From Maritimibacter sp. (lineage in GTDB: Bacteria; Pseudomonadota; Alphaproteobacteria; Rhodobacterales; Rhodobacteraceae), in contig NZNT01000020.1 in the NCBI GenBank assembly GCA_002695005.1, positions 124,001 through 188,000 of the forward strand: 64,000 bases of DNA, written 5' to 3'. The notes under the pieces are model-generated. The model did not search any database. It was not told the DNA's origin and worked only from the letters and a program-made list of their open reading frames with translations. A program made the translations under genes and the position numbers. Positions 22,542 to 31,123 of this stretch are shown piece after piece; the first letter of the stretch is position 1, and every line of letters begins with the position of its first letter.

Positions 22542-24947
22542 TCAGCCGCGCAGCGTGCCGCCCGTGGCTTTTGAAACCTTCTCGACGATCTTCGCCGCGA
22601 CCGCTTCGATCTCTTTCTCGGTGAGCGTGGCGTCGGTCGGCTGCATCCGCACGGTGATCGCGATGGATTTCTGACCGGCTTCGCCGAGCTTGCCGCCGGT
22701 GAACTGGTCGAATACCCGCACATCCTCGATCAAGGCCTTGTCGGCGCCCGCTGCGGCGTTGACCAGCGTCAGCGCCTCGACATCAGCATCGACGACGAAC
22801 GCGAAGTCGCGCTCCACCGGTTGCAGGTCCGAGATCGTCAGCGCGGGCCGGGTCGCGTTCGACTTGCGCGGCATCGGGATTTCTTCGGGATAGAGCGTGA
22901 AGGCGACGGCCGGCCCCTTTACGTCCATCTCTGCCAGCACCTTTGGGTGCAGCTCGCCAAAAACGCCCAGCACCTTTTTCGGGCCGAGGCAGATTTTGCC
23001 GTGCCGGCCCGGATGCCACCAACCCTCGGCCCCGCGCAGGACCTGCACCTTGGCGGGCGCACCCATCGCGGCAAGGATCGCCTCGGCGTCCGCCTTTGCA
23101 TCGTATGTGTCGAAGCCGCGTGCGGCACCGTGCACATCCTTGGGCCCCGTCGCGCCGATGAGGACGCCGGAGATCGCCAGACGTTGCTCGTCCGGCTCGC
23201 CGCCGTGCCAGATCGCGCCGACTTCGAACAGGGCGAGGTCCATGAACCCGCGCGCCTGGTTGCGGGCGGCGGCCTGCAGCAGACCCGGCAGCAGGTCGGG
23301 GCGCATGTGGCTCATCTCTGACGAGATCGGGTTTTCGAGCATCGTCGCGGTGTCGCCGCCCGAGAACAGCGCGGCGGAGGCCGCGTCGATGAAGCTGTAG
23401 GTGACGCACTCGTTATACCCCAGTGCCGCCGCCGTGCGCCGCGCCGTGTTCTCGCGCACCTGCATCGGGGTCAGGACGGGTTTCGGCACGCCCGTGGTGG
23501 CGCGCGACATGGGCTTGCCCACCAGCTTGGTCAGCGACGCGATGCGCGCCACTTCCTCGACCAGATCGGCCTCGCCAAGCACGTCGGGCCGCCACGACGG
23601 AACGTGGGCCATGTCGCCCTCCATCGTGAACCCAAGCGCCTCAAGCGAGGCGCGCTGCGTCTCGGCGGGGATGTCCATACCGACCAGCGACGAACAGCGC
23701 GCGGTGTCGAGCTTGTAGGCGCGCGACGTATCCGGCACCTCACCGGCGGTCACGACCTCGGATGCCTCGCCACCGCAGAGATCGAGGATCATCTGGGTTG
23801 CCAGTTCGATGGCCAGGGGGTTGAAGGCCGGGTCGATGCCGCGTTCGTTTCGATAACGGGCGTCGGAGTTGATCTTGAGCGCGCGGCCGGTGCGGGCGAT
23901 CTGGATCGGCTCCCACACGGCGGCTTCGAGAAAGACGTTCACGGTTTCCTCGGTGCAGCCGGTTTCCTCGCCGCCCATGATGCCCGCAACGCTCTCGACG
24001 CCTTCTGCGTCAGAGATCACGACCATCCCCGGTTCGAACGTGTAGGTCTTTTCATCAAGCGCCAGAAGCTGCTCGCCACCCGTGGTCTTGTGGATGCGCA
24101 GATCGCCTTTGACCTTGTCGGCATCGAAGACGTGCAGAGGGCGGTTCTGATCGTAGGTGAAGAAGTTGGTGATATCGACCAGCGCCGAGATCGGGCGCAG
24201 GCCGATGGCCTTGAGCCGCTGTTGCAGCCACGCGGGGGAAGGTCCGTTCGTCACGCCCTTGATGAGCCGGCCCTGAAAGATATAGCAGCCATCGTCGCCC
24301 GCCGTGTCGCCGTCGATGGTCACGTTGATCGGGCTCTTGAAGGTGCCCGGCACGTTCGCCTCGGGCGCGGGTTTCAGCGTGCCCAGACCACGGGCGGCCA
24401 GGTCGCGCGCCACGCCGCGCACGCCGAGCGCGTCGGGACGGTTCGGGGTGATCGCGATGTCGAACACCGGGTCGACCTTGGCCGGGTCGTTGGCCGCGAG
24501 CCAGTCGATGAACTTTTCGCCCACCTCGCCCGAAGGCAGCTCGATGATGCCGGTGTGCTCGTCCGACAGCTCCAGCTCGCGCTCGGAGGCCATCATGCCG
24601 TGGCTTTCGACGCCCCGGATCTTGCCGACGGACAGGGTGACGTCGATGCCGGGGACGTAGTCGCCGGGCTTGGCGAGCACCACCGTGATCCCCTCGCGCG
24701 CATTGGGCGCGCCGCAGACGATCTGCTTGTCGCCTTCGTTCGTCTCGACGGTGCAGACGCGCAGGCGGTCGGCATCGGGGTGCTGCTCCGCATGCTTGAC
24801 CTTGGCCAGCGTGAAGGTCGACAGGCGGTCGGCGGGGTTCACGACCTCTTCGATCTCAAGCCCGAGGTCGGTCAGGGTCTCGGCGATCTCGTCCACCGAG
24901 GCCGTGGTGTCGAGGTGATCTTTCAGCCAGGAAAGTGTGAATTTCAT
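22542..24947 (-). CDS. pheT: Phenylalanyl-tRNA synthetase beta subunit
   Basis: This is the large subunit of the cytosolic (alpha-beta)2 PheRS. The 801-residue protein has the N-terminal MKFTLSWLKDHLDT, a tRNA-binding OB fold (about residues 40-150), the B3/B4 editing domain (about 205-375, with NFFTYDQNRPLHVFDADK), the B5 domain (about 400-470), a catalytic-like core, and the C-terminal FDX-ACB anticodon domain (DLQPVERDFAFVVD ... QPTDATLTEKEIEAV). The length is normal. Unusually, three other genes separate it from pheS, all in the same direction, and the intergenic gap to the ASCH gene upstream is only 25 bp. Confidence 0.97.
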   Translation of the reverse strand: MKFTLSWLKDHLDTTASVDEIAETLTDLGLEIEEVVNPADRLSTFTLAKVKHAEQHPDADRLRVCTVETNEGDKQIVCGAPNAREGITVVLAKPGDYVPGIDVTLSVGKIRGVESHGMMASERELELSDEHTGIIELPSGEVGEKFIDWLAANDPAKVDPVFDIAITPNRPDALGVRGVARDLAARGLGTLKPAPEANVPGTFKSPINVTIDGDTAGDDGCYIFQGRLIKGVTNGPSPAWLQQRLKAIGLRPISALVDITNFFTYDQNRPLHVFDADKVKGDLRIHKTTGGEQLLALDEKTYTFEPGMVVISDAEGVESVAGIMGGEETGCTEETVNVFLEAAVWEPIQIARTGRALKINSDARYRNERGIDPAFNPLAIELATQMILDLCGGEASEVVTAGEVPDTSRAYKLDTARCSSLVGMDIPAETQRASLEALGFTMEGDMAHVPSWRPDVLGEADLVEEVARIASLTKLVGKPMSRATTGVPKPVLTPMQVRENTARRTAAALGYNECVTYSFIDAASAALFSGGDTATMLENPISSEMSHMRPDLLPGLLQAAARNQARGFMDLALFEVGAIWHGGEPDEQRLAISGVLIGATGPKDVHGAARGFDTYDAKADAEAILAAMGAPAKVQVLRGAEGWWHPGRHGKICLGPKKVLGVFGELHPKVLAEMDVKGPAVAFTLYPEEIPMPRKSNATRPALTISDLQPVERDFAFVVDADVEALTLVNAAAGADKALIEDVRVFDQFTGGKLGEAGQKSIAITVRMQPTDATLTEKEIEAVAAKIVEKVSKATGGTLRG

Positions 24948-24972
24948 CGGTCTTGTCCTTTCTCGGCACCGC

Positions 24973-25395
24973 TCAGCGGTCTGCCAGATCCTCTACCAGT
25001 TCGAAATGCTCGAAGAGCAGCATCATATTCGGGTCGAACCCGCCGTTGCGGGTGAAATAGGCCTCGTGGTCGCGCCGCCAGCCGTCGAGGCTGTCGTTCT
25101 CGCCCTCGGCCAGCGCCATCTCTTCGGTGACGTCCTTGAACGCGACCTCGTCAACTTGGGTGGTGCGGATAACGAGGGCCGGGGTGCCGTCCCAGTTCAT
25201 CGCAATGTCGCAGCGGCCGACCGCGGGCCGGGCGTCGGGATCGGCGTCGAACTCCGACAACCGGTCGCAGGTCGCGCGCTTCTGGCCGGACCGGACGAGG
25301 GCGAGCAGGTCGTTACACAGCGCCTCGCTGTCCCCGAAGGTGAAATTGCCCGCGCCGGGATAGGTCTGGTTCAGGTCTTCCATCTCGTCGGTCAT
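24973..25395 (-). CDS. ASCH domain protein
   Basis: The 140-residue protein is an ASCH (PUA-like beta barrel) domain, predicted to bind RNA or modified nucleotides. Family features are LALVRSGQKRATCDRL, which matches the G-x-K-x-x-T-x-R pattern of the ASCH fold, then TPALVIRTTQVDEVAFKDVTEEMALAEGENDSLDGWRRDHEAYF and an acidic C terminus. Some ASCH proteins are N4-acetylcytidine amidohydrolases (YqfB) and others are of unknown activity. The position 2 bp after the YrhK gene and just before pheT suggests co-transcription. Either Met1 or Met5 could be the start. Confidence 0.85.
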   Translation of the reverse strand: MTDEMEDLNQTYPGAGNFTFGDSEALCNDLLALVRSGQKRATCDRLSEFDADPDARPAVGRCDIAMNWDGTPALVIRTTQVDEVAFKDVTEEMALAEGENDSLDGWRRDHEAYFTRNGGFDPNMMLLFEHFELVEDLADR

Positions 25396-25397
25396 GG

Positions 25398-25679
25398 TCA
25401 GTCCCTCAGGCGTTTGGCGAGGTCGTCGTCGTCGCCGATGGCGTAAAGTTTGAGTTCACGGACGAGCCGCAGGGTCGGTTTGATCGCGAAGCAGACGGAG
25501 CCGACGACGAACAGCCATGTCGCGGCGGTCTGGGTGTCTTCGGAGAAAAACAGGAAAGACCCGATCAGAAAGGCCGCCGCGGCAATGAAATCGACGCAGG
25601 TATAAGCGATCTCGAACAGCGCATAGATGCGCTTTGTGCGTTCGGATTTCTGGCGGTTTTCGTGTCTGAAGAGGGGCAT
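25398..25679 (-). CDS. YrhK-domain membrane protein
   Basis: The 93-residue protein has two transmembrane helices: residues 21-46 (LFEIAYTCVDFIAAAAFLIGSFLFF) and 52-72 (TAATWLFVVGSVCFAIKPTLRL), a layout typical of YrhK-like proteins of unknown function. The N terminus is basic (RHENRQKSERTKR) and the C terminus acidic (DDDDLAKRLRD). The ATG overlaps the stop of the upstream hypothetical gene. The following ASCH gene starts 2 bp after its stop. Confidence 0.78.
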   Translation of the reverse strand: MPLFRHENRQKSERTKRIYALFEIAYTCVDFIAAAAFLIGSFLFFSEDTQTAATWLFVVGSVCFAIKPTLRLVRELKLYAIGDDDDLAKRLRD

Positions 25680-26161
25680 TAATCCAGCTCCGATCCATCC
25701 TGTTTCATCAATCTGACGAGCTCGCCTCTTTCGAATACAATCCTGTCATACGGGTTTCTCATTTCGCCATCCGAACACTTCATGTCGTCCAATCTACCGA
25801 AGTAGTAGTCGTTCACAGCAGTTACTACTTTAGTGGCTTGATCGGTGACTTTGACCGGTGAGACCAGGTCCAGCAACGAGTGAGACGTCCAGAGCCTTTT
25901 GAGCGCTGTGCGGTTTGAAGTTTCGTCGTCCACAGTCTTCACAAAGAGGGCATTCTCTAGTTCGCTTACAAAGTCAGCGTAGGCTCGTCTTCTTTCCCGC
26001 TTCGCCTCTTGAATTCGGTCTCTATTTCGACCGTTGAAATAGGCGTAGATTGCCCAAATAAACGCGAGAAGAGGGAGTAGGCCTTCTAACGAACTCGAAG
26101 GCGATAGCAGCGAGAAATCCCGACAAACTTCCTCACAAGCTGTCAGATACTCGTGGTTCAC
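25679..26161 (-). CDS. Hypothetical protein with one membrane segment, AT-rich, inserted between pheS and pheT
   Basis: I do not recognise the family. The 160-residue protein has a short N-terminal region, one hydrophobic segment (about residues 27-42, [18 protein letters not shown]), a strongly basic juxtamembrane stretch ([19 protein letters not shown]), and a soluble helical C-terminal domain. The DNA is visibly lower in GC than all neighbours, with many A/T third positions (for example AGTAGTAGT and TTACTACTTTAG), suggesting recent acquisition. It starts with GTG inside a GTGA overlap with the pheS stop and overlaps the YrhK start, so it is still integrated translationally into the operon. 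Confidence 0.7.
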   Translation of the reverse strand: MNHEYLTACEEVCRDFSLLSPSSSLEGLLPLLAFIWAIYAYFNGRNRDRIQEAKRERRRAYADFVSELENALFVKTVDDETSNRTALKRLWTSHSLLDLVSPVKVTDQATKVVTAVNDYYFGRLDDMKCSDGEMRNPYDRIVFERGELVRLMKQDGSELD

Positions 26162-27231
26162 CTACTCAACCCCCCCCGCATCGTGGGCATATCCAGCGCC
26201 GAGAACCCGTAGTGGCGCAGCCAGCGCAGGTCGCTGTCGAAGAAGGCGCGCAGGTCGGGGATGCCGTATTTCAGCATGGCGATCCGATCGATGCCCATGC
26301 CGAAGGCGAAGCCCTGCCATTGGGTCGGATCGACCCCGGCGGATTCGAGCACCTTGGGGTGGACCATGCCGGAGCCCAGAATTTCCATCCAGTCGTCGCC
26401 CTGACCGACCTTGAGCTGGCCGCCTTCCCAAGAGCAGCGCAGATCGACCTCGGCCGACGGCTCGGTGAACGGGAAGTGCGAGGCGCGGAAGCGCAGTTCG
26501 ACCTCGTCCACCTCGAAATAGGCGCGGCAGAATTCCTCCAGCGTCCATTTGAGGTTCGCCATCGAGATGTCGCGGTCGATAGCGAGGCCCTCGACCTGGT
26601 GGAACATCGGCGTGTGGGTCTGGTCGTAATCCGAGCGATAGACACGGCCCGGCGCGATCACGCGGATCGGCGCGCCCTGTTTCTGCATCGCGCGGATCTG
26701 AACCGGCGAAGTGTGGGTGCGCAGGACGTGGGGCGGGCGGTTGTCGCCCGGATCGCGGTGCATGAAGAAGGTGTCATGCTCCTGCCGCGCGGGGTGGTGC
26801 GGCGGGATGTTGAGCGCGTCGAAGTTGTGCCAGTCGTCCTCGATCTGCGGGCCTTCGGCGACGGCGAAGCCCATGTCGGCGAAGATCGTCGTCACCTCTT
26901 CCGTGACCTGAGACACCGGGTGGATCGAGCCCATGCGCCGGTCGCGGGCGGGCAGGGTGACGTCGAGCCATTCACCGCGCAGACGCTCATCGAGCGCGGC
27001 GTCGCCCAGCGCGGCCTTCTTGGCGGCCAGCGCCGAGTTGATCTCGTCCTTCAGCGCGTTGAGCTTGGGCCCCTGCACCTGCCGCTCCTCGGGCGTCATC
27101 TTGCCCAGTTCGCGCATCGCCAGCGCCACTTCGCCCTTCTTGCCCACCGCTTGCAGGCGGATGTCTTCGAGCGTCGCCTCGTCGGCGGCACCGGCCACCA
27201 GATCCAGATATTTCTGCCTCAGATCGTCCAT
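26158..27231 (-). CDS. pheS: Phenylalanyl-tRNA synthetase alpha subunit
   Basis: This is the catalytic class II subunit of PheRS. The 357-residue protein has the N-terminal coiled coil (residues 1-90) and motif 1 near [22 protein letters not shown]. Motif 2 includes [10 protein letters not shown] and [21 protein letters not shown]. Motif 3 includes [24 protein letters not shown]. The ATG at 27231 begins [12 protein letters not shown]; the longer reading adds Pro/Gly-rich sequence not typical of the family. It is the first gene of the operon that includes the three unrelated small genes and pheT. Confidence 0.97.
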   Translation of the reverse strand: MDDLRQKYLDLVAGAADEATLEDIRLQAVGKKGEVALAMRELGKMTPEERQVQGPKLNALKDEINSALAAKKAALGDAALDERLRGEWLDVTLPARDRRMGSIHPVSQVTEEVTTIFADMGFAVAEGPQIEDDWHNFDALNIPPHHPARQEHDTFFMHRDPGDNRPPHVLRTHTSPVQIRAMQKQGAPIRVIAPGRVYRSDYDQTHTPMFHQVEGLAIDRDISMANLKWTLEEFCRAYFEVDEVELRFRASHFPFTEPSAEVDLRCSWEGGQLKVGQGDDWMEILGSGMVHPKVLESAGVDPTQWQGFAFGMGIDRIAMLKYGIPDLRAFFDSDLRWLRHYGFSALDMPTMRGGLSR

Positions 27232-27374
27232 CCCGGACCCCCTTGGTTTTGGTCGCCCTCCTGCTAGCACAGGGGGGGTGGTTTGCAAGTGCCCCGGCGG
27301 GGGCTCATCGAGGCCCCGGCCTCTCTTCGCCCGGACCCGCGAAGACGAGCCACGGGCTCGGATGAGCGGTGCCG

Positions 27375-27416
27375 GAAACGAAAGAAGCCGCGAACCCCCT
27401 GCGAGGTCCGCGGCTT
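27375..27416 (-). terminator. Terminator after rplT
   Basis: On the minus strand, GAAGCCGCG (27416-27408) pairs with CGCGGCTTC (27391-27383) around a 16-nt loop, followed by TTTCGTTTC. It ends the rpmI-rplT unit 28 bp after the rplT stop. Confidence 0.72.
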
Positions 27417-27444
27417 CCTGAAACTTGTGACCTCTTGCGAGGTG

Positions 27445-27807
27445 TTACGCGAGCGCGGCCTTCGCCTTATCGACGATGGCACCGAACGCATCCGGCTCGT
27501 TCACGGCGAGATCGGCGAGGACCTTGCGGTCCACTTCGATCCCGGCCACGGCGAGGCCATTGATGAACTTGGAGTAGGTCAGCGCTTCGTCATGCTGGCG
27601 CACAGCGGCGTTGATGCGCTGGATCCACAGGGAACGGAAGTTCCGCTTGCGGTTCTTGCGGTCGCGCGTGGCGTACTGGTTCGCCTTGTCGACGGCCTGG
27701 GTGGCGGTCTTGAAGTTGGTCGAGCGGCGGCCGTAATAGCCTTTCGCGGCGTCGATTACCTTCTTGTGGCGGGCGTGGGTCGTGGTTCCACCTTTGACTC
27801 GGGACAT
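27445..27807 (-). CDS. rplT: 50S ribosomal protein L20
   Basis: L20 is an early assembly protein of the large subunit. The 120-residue protein has the normal length and the family sequence: [56 protein letters not shown] and a C-terminal [12 protein letters not shown]. It follows rpmI by 14 bp. infC, the usual partner in other bacteria, is not adjacent. Confidence 0.98.
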   Translation of the reverse strand: MSRVKGGTTTHARHKKVIDAAKGYYGRRSTNFKTATQAVDKANQYATRDRKNRKRNFRSLWIQRINAAVRQHDEALTYSKFINGLAVAGIEVDRKVLADLAVNEPDAFGAIVDKAKAALA

Positions 27808-27821
27808 GGTCGTGCCTCCTC

Positions 27822-28022
27822 TTAGCGGTCGTAGGGCATCATCGACTTGACGATTTTCGCGTCAGGAGCCGACATGACAGTTGTCCCGCGAGCGTCGCGG
27901 ATGAATTTCTTGTGGCGCTTGATCATGCCGTGGCGTTTGCCGGCCTGACCGGTGAGGACCTTGCCGGTCGCCGTCACCTTGAACCGCTTCTTGCAGCTCG
28001 ACTTCGTCTTCATCTTGGGCAT
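27822..28022 (-). CDS. rpmI: 50S ribosomal protein L35
   Basis: This is a 66-residue basic ribosomal protein with the family pattern [22 protein letters not shown] ... [22 protein letters not shown]. It lies directly upstream of rplT and is expressed from a promoter visible about 75-100 bp upstream on the same strand. Confidence 0.98.
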   Translation of the reverse strand: MPKMKTKSSCKKRFKVTATGKVLTGQAGKRHGMIKRHKKFIRDARGTTVMSAPDAKIVKSMMPYDR

Positions 28023-28094
28023 TTGCGTCTCCGTATTTCTGACGTTTCACGCGACTCGGCATGCCTCTCGAGCCGGCCGCGCTTGGAAGTGCGG

Positions 28095-28123
28095 CGTATA
28101 CGGGGCCAGCGCCCGTCTGGCAA
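28095..28123 (-). promoter_or_regulatory. Sigma70-type promoter for rpmI-rplT
   Basis: On the minus strand TTGCCA (28123-28118) and TATACG (28100-28095) are separated by exactly 17 bp. Transcription would start near 28088, giving a 5' leader of about 65 nt before rpmI. L20-type autoregulation of that leader is possible but not shown by the sequence. Confidence 0.5.
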
Positions 28124-28129
28124 GGGTTT

Positions 28130-28354
28130 TCAGAAGAAATAGTGGCCGACGACGGTGACGAAGGCTTCGGGCACTTCGGCCCATCTGTAGCCGCCCGGTT
28201 TGGCGCGCACGGCGTAGATGATCAGGCCGCCGCCGCCAAGGATGAGCAGCGCCGAAATGCGCGGTGCGCGCTTGTCGATCCAGGCACTCATAGCGGAGGG
28301 AATGGCGAGGGCCAGAATGATGACCCCGATCACCATGTAGAGGTCAAAGGGCAT
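28130..28354 (-). CDS. Small membrane protein downstream of pyk
   Basis: The 74-residue protein has two hydrophobic segments: residues 5-26 (LYMVIGVIILALAIPSAMSAWI) and 32-52 (ISALLILGGGGLIIYAVRA). It ends in a short soluble tail, GGYRWAEVPEAFVTVVGHYFF. It starts 9 bp after the pyk stop on the same strand, so it is probably co-transcribed with pyk. Similar proteins sit beside pyk in related bacteria; no function is known to me. Confidence 0.78.
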   Translation of the reverse strand: MPFDLYMVIGVIILALAIPSAMSAWIDKRAPRISALLILGGGGLIIYAVRAKPGGYRWAEVPEAFVTVVGHYFF

Positions 28355-28363
28355 GGCGCCCAG

Positions 28364-29809
28364 TTATTCAGGGTCGGTGGCGAAAATCAATCTTTCCGCG
28401 CAGGGCGCGACGCGCAGGATGTTCGTCGTTCCGGGCACGTTGAAGGGCACGCCCGCCGTGACGACGATCTGGTCATCCTCGGTGGCGAGGCCGGAGGTTC
28501 GCGCGGCGCGTGCGGCGGCCACGACAGCCATCTTGAACCGATCGACCCGGCCCGTCATGTGGCTTTGCACGCCCCAGGTGAGGCACAGGCGCCGTGCGGT
28601 GCCCACGAGCGGAGTGAGGGCGATGATCGGCACTTCGGGCCGCTCGCGGGCGACGAGCGAGGCGGTCGTGCCGGATTGCGTGAAGCAGGCGATGACCTTG
28701 ATCTCGGTAGCTTCCGCGATCTCGCGGGCCGCCGAGACGATCCCGTCCGCGATGCTGGTACGCTCGACGTGGCGGGAGTTGTTGATGACCTGGCGATAGG
28801 TCGGGTCGCTCTCAACCTCGATCGCCACGTCGTTCATGGTCGCCACGGCTTCGCGCGGGTAATTGCCGGCGGCGGATTCCGCGGACAGCATGACTGCGTC
28901 GGCCCCTTCGTAGATCGCGTTGGCCACGTCCGAGACTTCGGCACGCGTTGGCACCGGGCTCTCGATCATCGACTCCATCATCTGGGTCGCGACGATCACC
29001 GGCTTGGCGACGCGGCGGCAGGAGTGGACCAGCCGTTTCTGGATCGGCGGCACGTTCTGCACCGGCAGTTCGACGCCCAAATCACCGCGCGCCACCATGA
29101 TCCCGTCCGACGCCTCGAGGATCGCATCGAAATCACGCACGGCTGCCGGTTTCTCGATCTTTGACAGGATCGCGGCACGGCCCTGAGCCAGCGCGCGCGC
29201 CTCTTCCACGTCAGCGGCCCGCTGGACGAAGGACAGGGCGAGCCAGTCGACGCCCAGCTGGCAAGCGAATTCCAGGTCTTCCTTGTCCTTGGACGACAGC
29301 GCCGCCAGCGGTAGCACTACGTCCGGGACATTCACGCCCTTTCGGTCGGAAATCGTGCCGCCCACCATGACCTCGCAGTCGGCGAAGTCGTCGCCGCACT
29401 CCTTGACCTTCAGCCGCATTTTTCCGTCGTTGACGAGGAGGGTGGAGCCGACCTCGAGCGCCTCGAAGATCTCCTTGTGCGGCAGGCAGACACGATGGTT
29501 GGTGCCGGGCTTGGGGTCGAGGTCGAAGCGGAACATGTCGCCCTCCTCGATGTCGGCGGCTTCCGCGACGAAGGTGCCGCAACGCAGTTTCGGCCCCTGA
29601 AGATCCGCGAGGATGGCGATGGGGCGGCCCGTGTCCTTTTCGACCTGACGGATCTGGGCGTGGCGTTCGCGGTGATCGTCATGGCTCCCGTGCGACATGT
29701 TCAGCCGGAACACATCCGCGCCTGCCTCGGACAGTGTCCGGATCATGTCGTAGGTCGACGAGGCCGGGCCCAGCGTGGCGACGATCTTGATGTTGCGGGA
29801 GCGTTTCAT
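28364..29809 (-). CDS. pyk: Pyruvate kinase
   Basis: Pyk converts phosphoenolpyruvate and ADP to pyruvate and ATP. The 481-residue protein shows the N-terminal IVATLGPASS and FRLNMSHG, the active-site loop ILSKIEKPAAVRDFDAILEASDGIMVARGDLGVELPVQ (containing the catalytic Lys), KPVIVATQMMESMI, and EGADAVMLSAESAAGNYP. The C-terminal regulatory domain includes ACFTQSGTTA. The length is typical of bacterial type II pyruvate kinases. It is divergent from the N-formylglutamate amidohydrolase with a 153-bp gap. Confidence 0.97.
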   Translation of the reverse strand: MKRSRNIKIVATLGPASSTYDMIRTLSEAGADVFRLNMSHGSHDDHRERHAQIRQVEKDTGRPIAILADLQGPKLRCGTFVAEAADIEEGDMFRFDLDPKPGTNHRVCLPHKEIFEALEVGSTLLVNDGKMRLKVKECGDDFADCEVMVGGTISDRKGVNVPDVVLPLAALSSKDKEDLEFACQLGVDWLALSFVQRAADVEEARALAQGRAAILSKIEKPAAVRDFDAILEASDGIMVARGDLGVELPVQNVPPIQKRLVHSCRRVAKPVIVATQMMESMIESPVPTRAEVSDVANAIYEGADAVMLSAESAAGNYPREAVATMNDVAIEVESDPTYRQVINNSRHVERTSIADGIVSAAREIAEATEIKVIACFTQSGTTASLVARERPEVPIIALTPLVGTARRLCLTWGVQSHMTGRVDRFKMAVVAAARAARTSGLATEDDQIVVTAGVPFNVPGTTNILRVAPCAERLIFATDPE

Positions 29810-29962
29810 GGTGCCTCGTCTGTTTGCGGTAACAGTCGCTCTGTCTCTATCGGGTGCCGGTGCCTATCGCAACGGCAACTGCCGAAAATACGGGCGAAAA
29901 GGCCCTCTTTTGCTTTCGGTGCGTCTCCGCTACGCAGGTTTGGCGAAAATCACGACAGGCGC

Positions 29963-30703
29963 ATGACGTATCACCCGTTTCATACCTTCGGCGAGGATCG
30001 GCCGGGTCGCTGGCTGATCACCTGCGACCACGCGACCAATTTCGTTCCCGCCGAAATCGGCGGCGGCGATCTTGGCCTTCCGGGTGAGGACATGGCCCGC
30101 CATATCGCGTTCGACCCCGGTGCGGCGGGGGTGAGCCTCGCGCTCGCCGAGATGCTGGACAGCCCCTGTGTCTGCTCCAACTTTTCGCGACTCGTGATCG
30201 ACCCGAACCGGGGCGAAGACGACCCGACGCTCCTTATGAAGCTCTACGATGGCTCGATAATCCCGGCGAACCGCCACGCGGGGCAGGCGGAGAAAGAGCG
30301 CCGGCTCAACTTGTGCTATCGTCCGTATCATCAGGAAGTGGCCCGGCTTGCCGCACGACAGGACGAAACGATCTATGTCGCGATTCATTCCTTCACCCGC
30401 CAGCTGCGCGGCCGTGATCCACGCCCGTGGCATATCGGCGTGCTCTATGCCGAGGACGAGCGCTTCTCGGCCCCGCTGATCGAACGCCTGCACCGGGAGT
30501 CGGACCTTGTTATCGGCGCGAACGAGCCCTACGGGGGCCATCTGGACGGTGACAGCGTGGATCGTCATGCGAGCCGTCATGGCCGCGCGAACGTGTTGAT
30601 CGAGGTGCGCAACGACCTGATCGAAACCGAGGCGCAGCAATACGGCTGGGCCGAACGGCTTGCGCCGATCCTTGAAGAGGTGCGCGCGAAGGCCGATCTT
30701 TAG
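29963..30703 (+). CDS. N-formylglutamate amidohydrolase family protein
   Basis: This is a zinc-dependent hydrolase of 246 residues. Residues consistent with the family are the N-terminal LITCDHATNFVP, a central HIAFDPGAAGVSLALAEML, SNFSRLVIDPNRGEDDPTLL, and IHSFTRQLRGRDPRPWHIGVLY with the metal-binding histidines. The C-terminal ANVLIEVRNDLIET is also conserved. True HutG-type activity is on N-formyl-L-glutamate, but no hut genes are nearby, so the actual substrate is uncertain. It is followed 16 bp later by the DUF1244 gene. Confidence 0.88.
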   Translation: MTYHPFHTFGEDRPGRWLITCDHATNFVPAEIGGGDLGLPGEDMARHIAFDPGAAGVSLALAEMLDSPCVCSNFSRLVIDPNRGEDDPTLLMKLYDGSIIPANRHAGQAEKERRLNLCYRPYHQEVARLAARQDETIYVAIHSFTRQLRGRDPRPWHIGVLYAEDERFSAPLIERLHRESDLVIGANEPYGGHLDGDSVDRHASRHGRANVLIEVRNDLIETEAQQYGWAERLAPILEEVRAKADL

Positions 30704-30719
30704 ACAAACGGAGGATACC

Positions 30720-31034
30720 ATGGACGACCAGACCCGCCTCGAACTTGAAGCCGCCGCATTCCGCCGCCTGCGCCAGCACCTCATAGAGGACCGGCGCGAC
30801 GTGCAGAATATCGACATGATGAACCTCGCCGGGTTTTGCCGGAACTGCCTCAGCCGCTGGTATCAGGAGGCCGCGAACGAGCGCGGGATCGAGATGACCA
30901 AAGAGGAAGGGCGCGAGGTCTTCTACGGGATGCCCTACGACGAGTGGAAAACGCTCAACCAGACAGAGGCAGGCCCCGAACAGCAAGCGGCGTTCGAGAA
31001 ATCGTTCAAGGAAAACGTGACCGACAAGTCGTGA
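30720..31034 (+). CDS. DUF1244 family protein
   Basis: The 104-residue protein is all-alpha. The family signature is RRLRQHLIEDRRDVQNIDMMNLAGFCRNCLSRWYQEAA followed by GREVFYGMPYDEWK. DUF1244 proteins have a known helical homodimer structure but no assigned biochemical activity. The FCRNC motif could bind metal or be redox-active. The start has a GGAGG ribosome site at 30710-30714. It is probably co-transcribed with the amidohydrolase. Confidence 0.9.
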   Translation: MDDQTRLELEAAAFRRLRQHLIEDRRDVQNIDMMNLAGFCRNCLSRWYQEAANERGIEMTKEEGREVFYGMPYDEWKTLNQTEAGPEQQAAFEKSFKENVTDKS

Positions 31035-31123
31035 TGGTTTTCGCACAGATCATGTGAGAACTTGGCGGGTTCTGTGCGCAAGCTACAGGGCCTACATCTG
31101 TGGAAACAGATGGAGACTGCCCA

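Noticed and set aside
25398-26161. Toxin-antitoxin or defence cassette between pheS and pheT
   Set aside because: No toxin, nuclease or antitoxin motif can be recognised in the YrhK or hypothetical proteins, so only an unusual insertion is reported.
29808-29966. Small ORF between pyk and the amidohydrolase (MVPRLFAVTVALSLSGAGA...)
   Set aside because: It looks like a signal peptide, but the codon third positions are not G/C-biased as in real genes here. There is no ribosome site, and the segment is the divergent promoter region.
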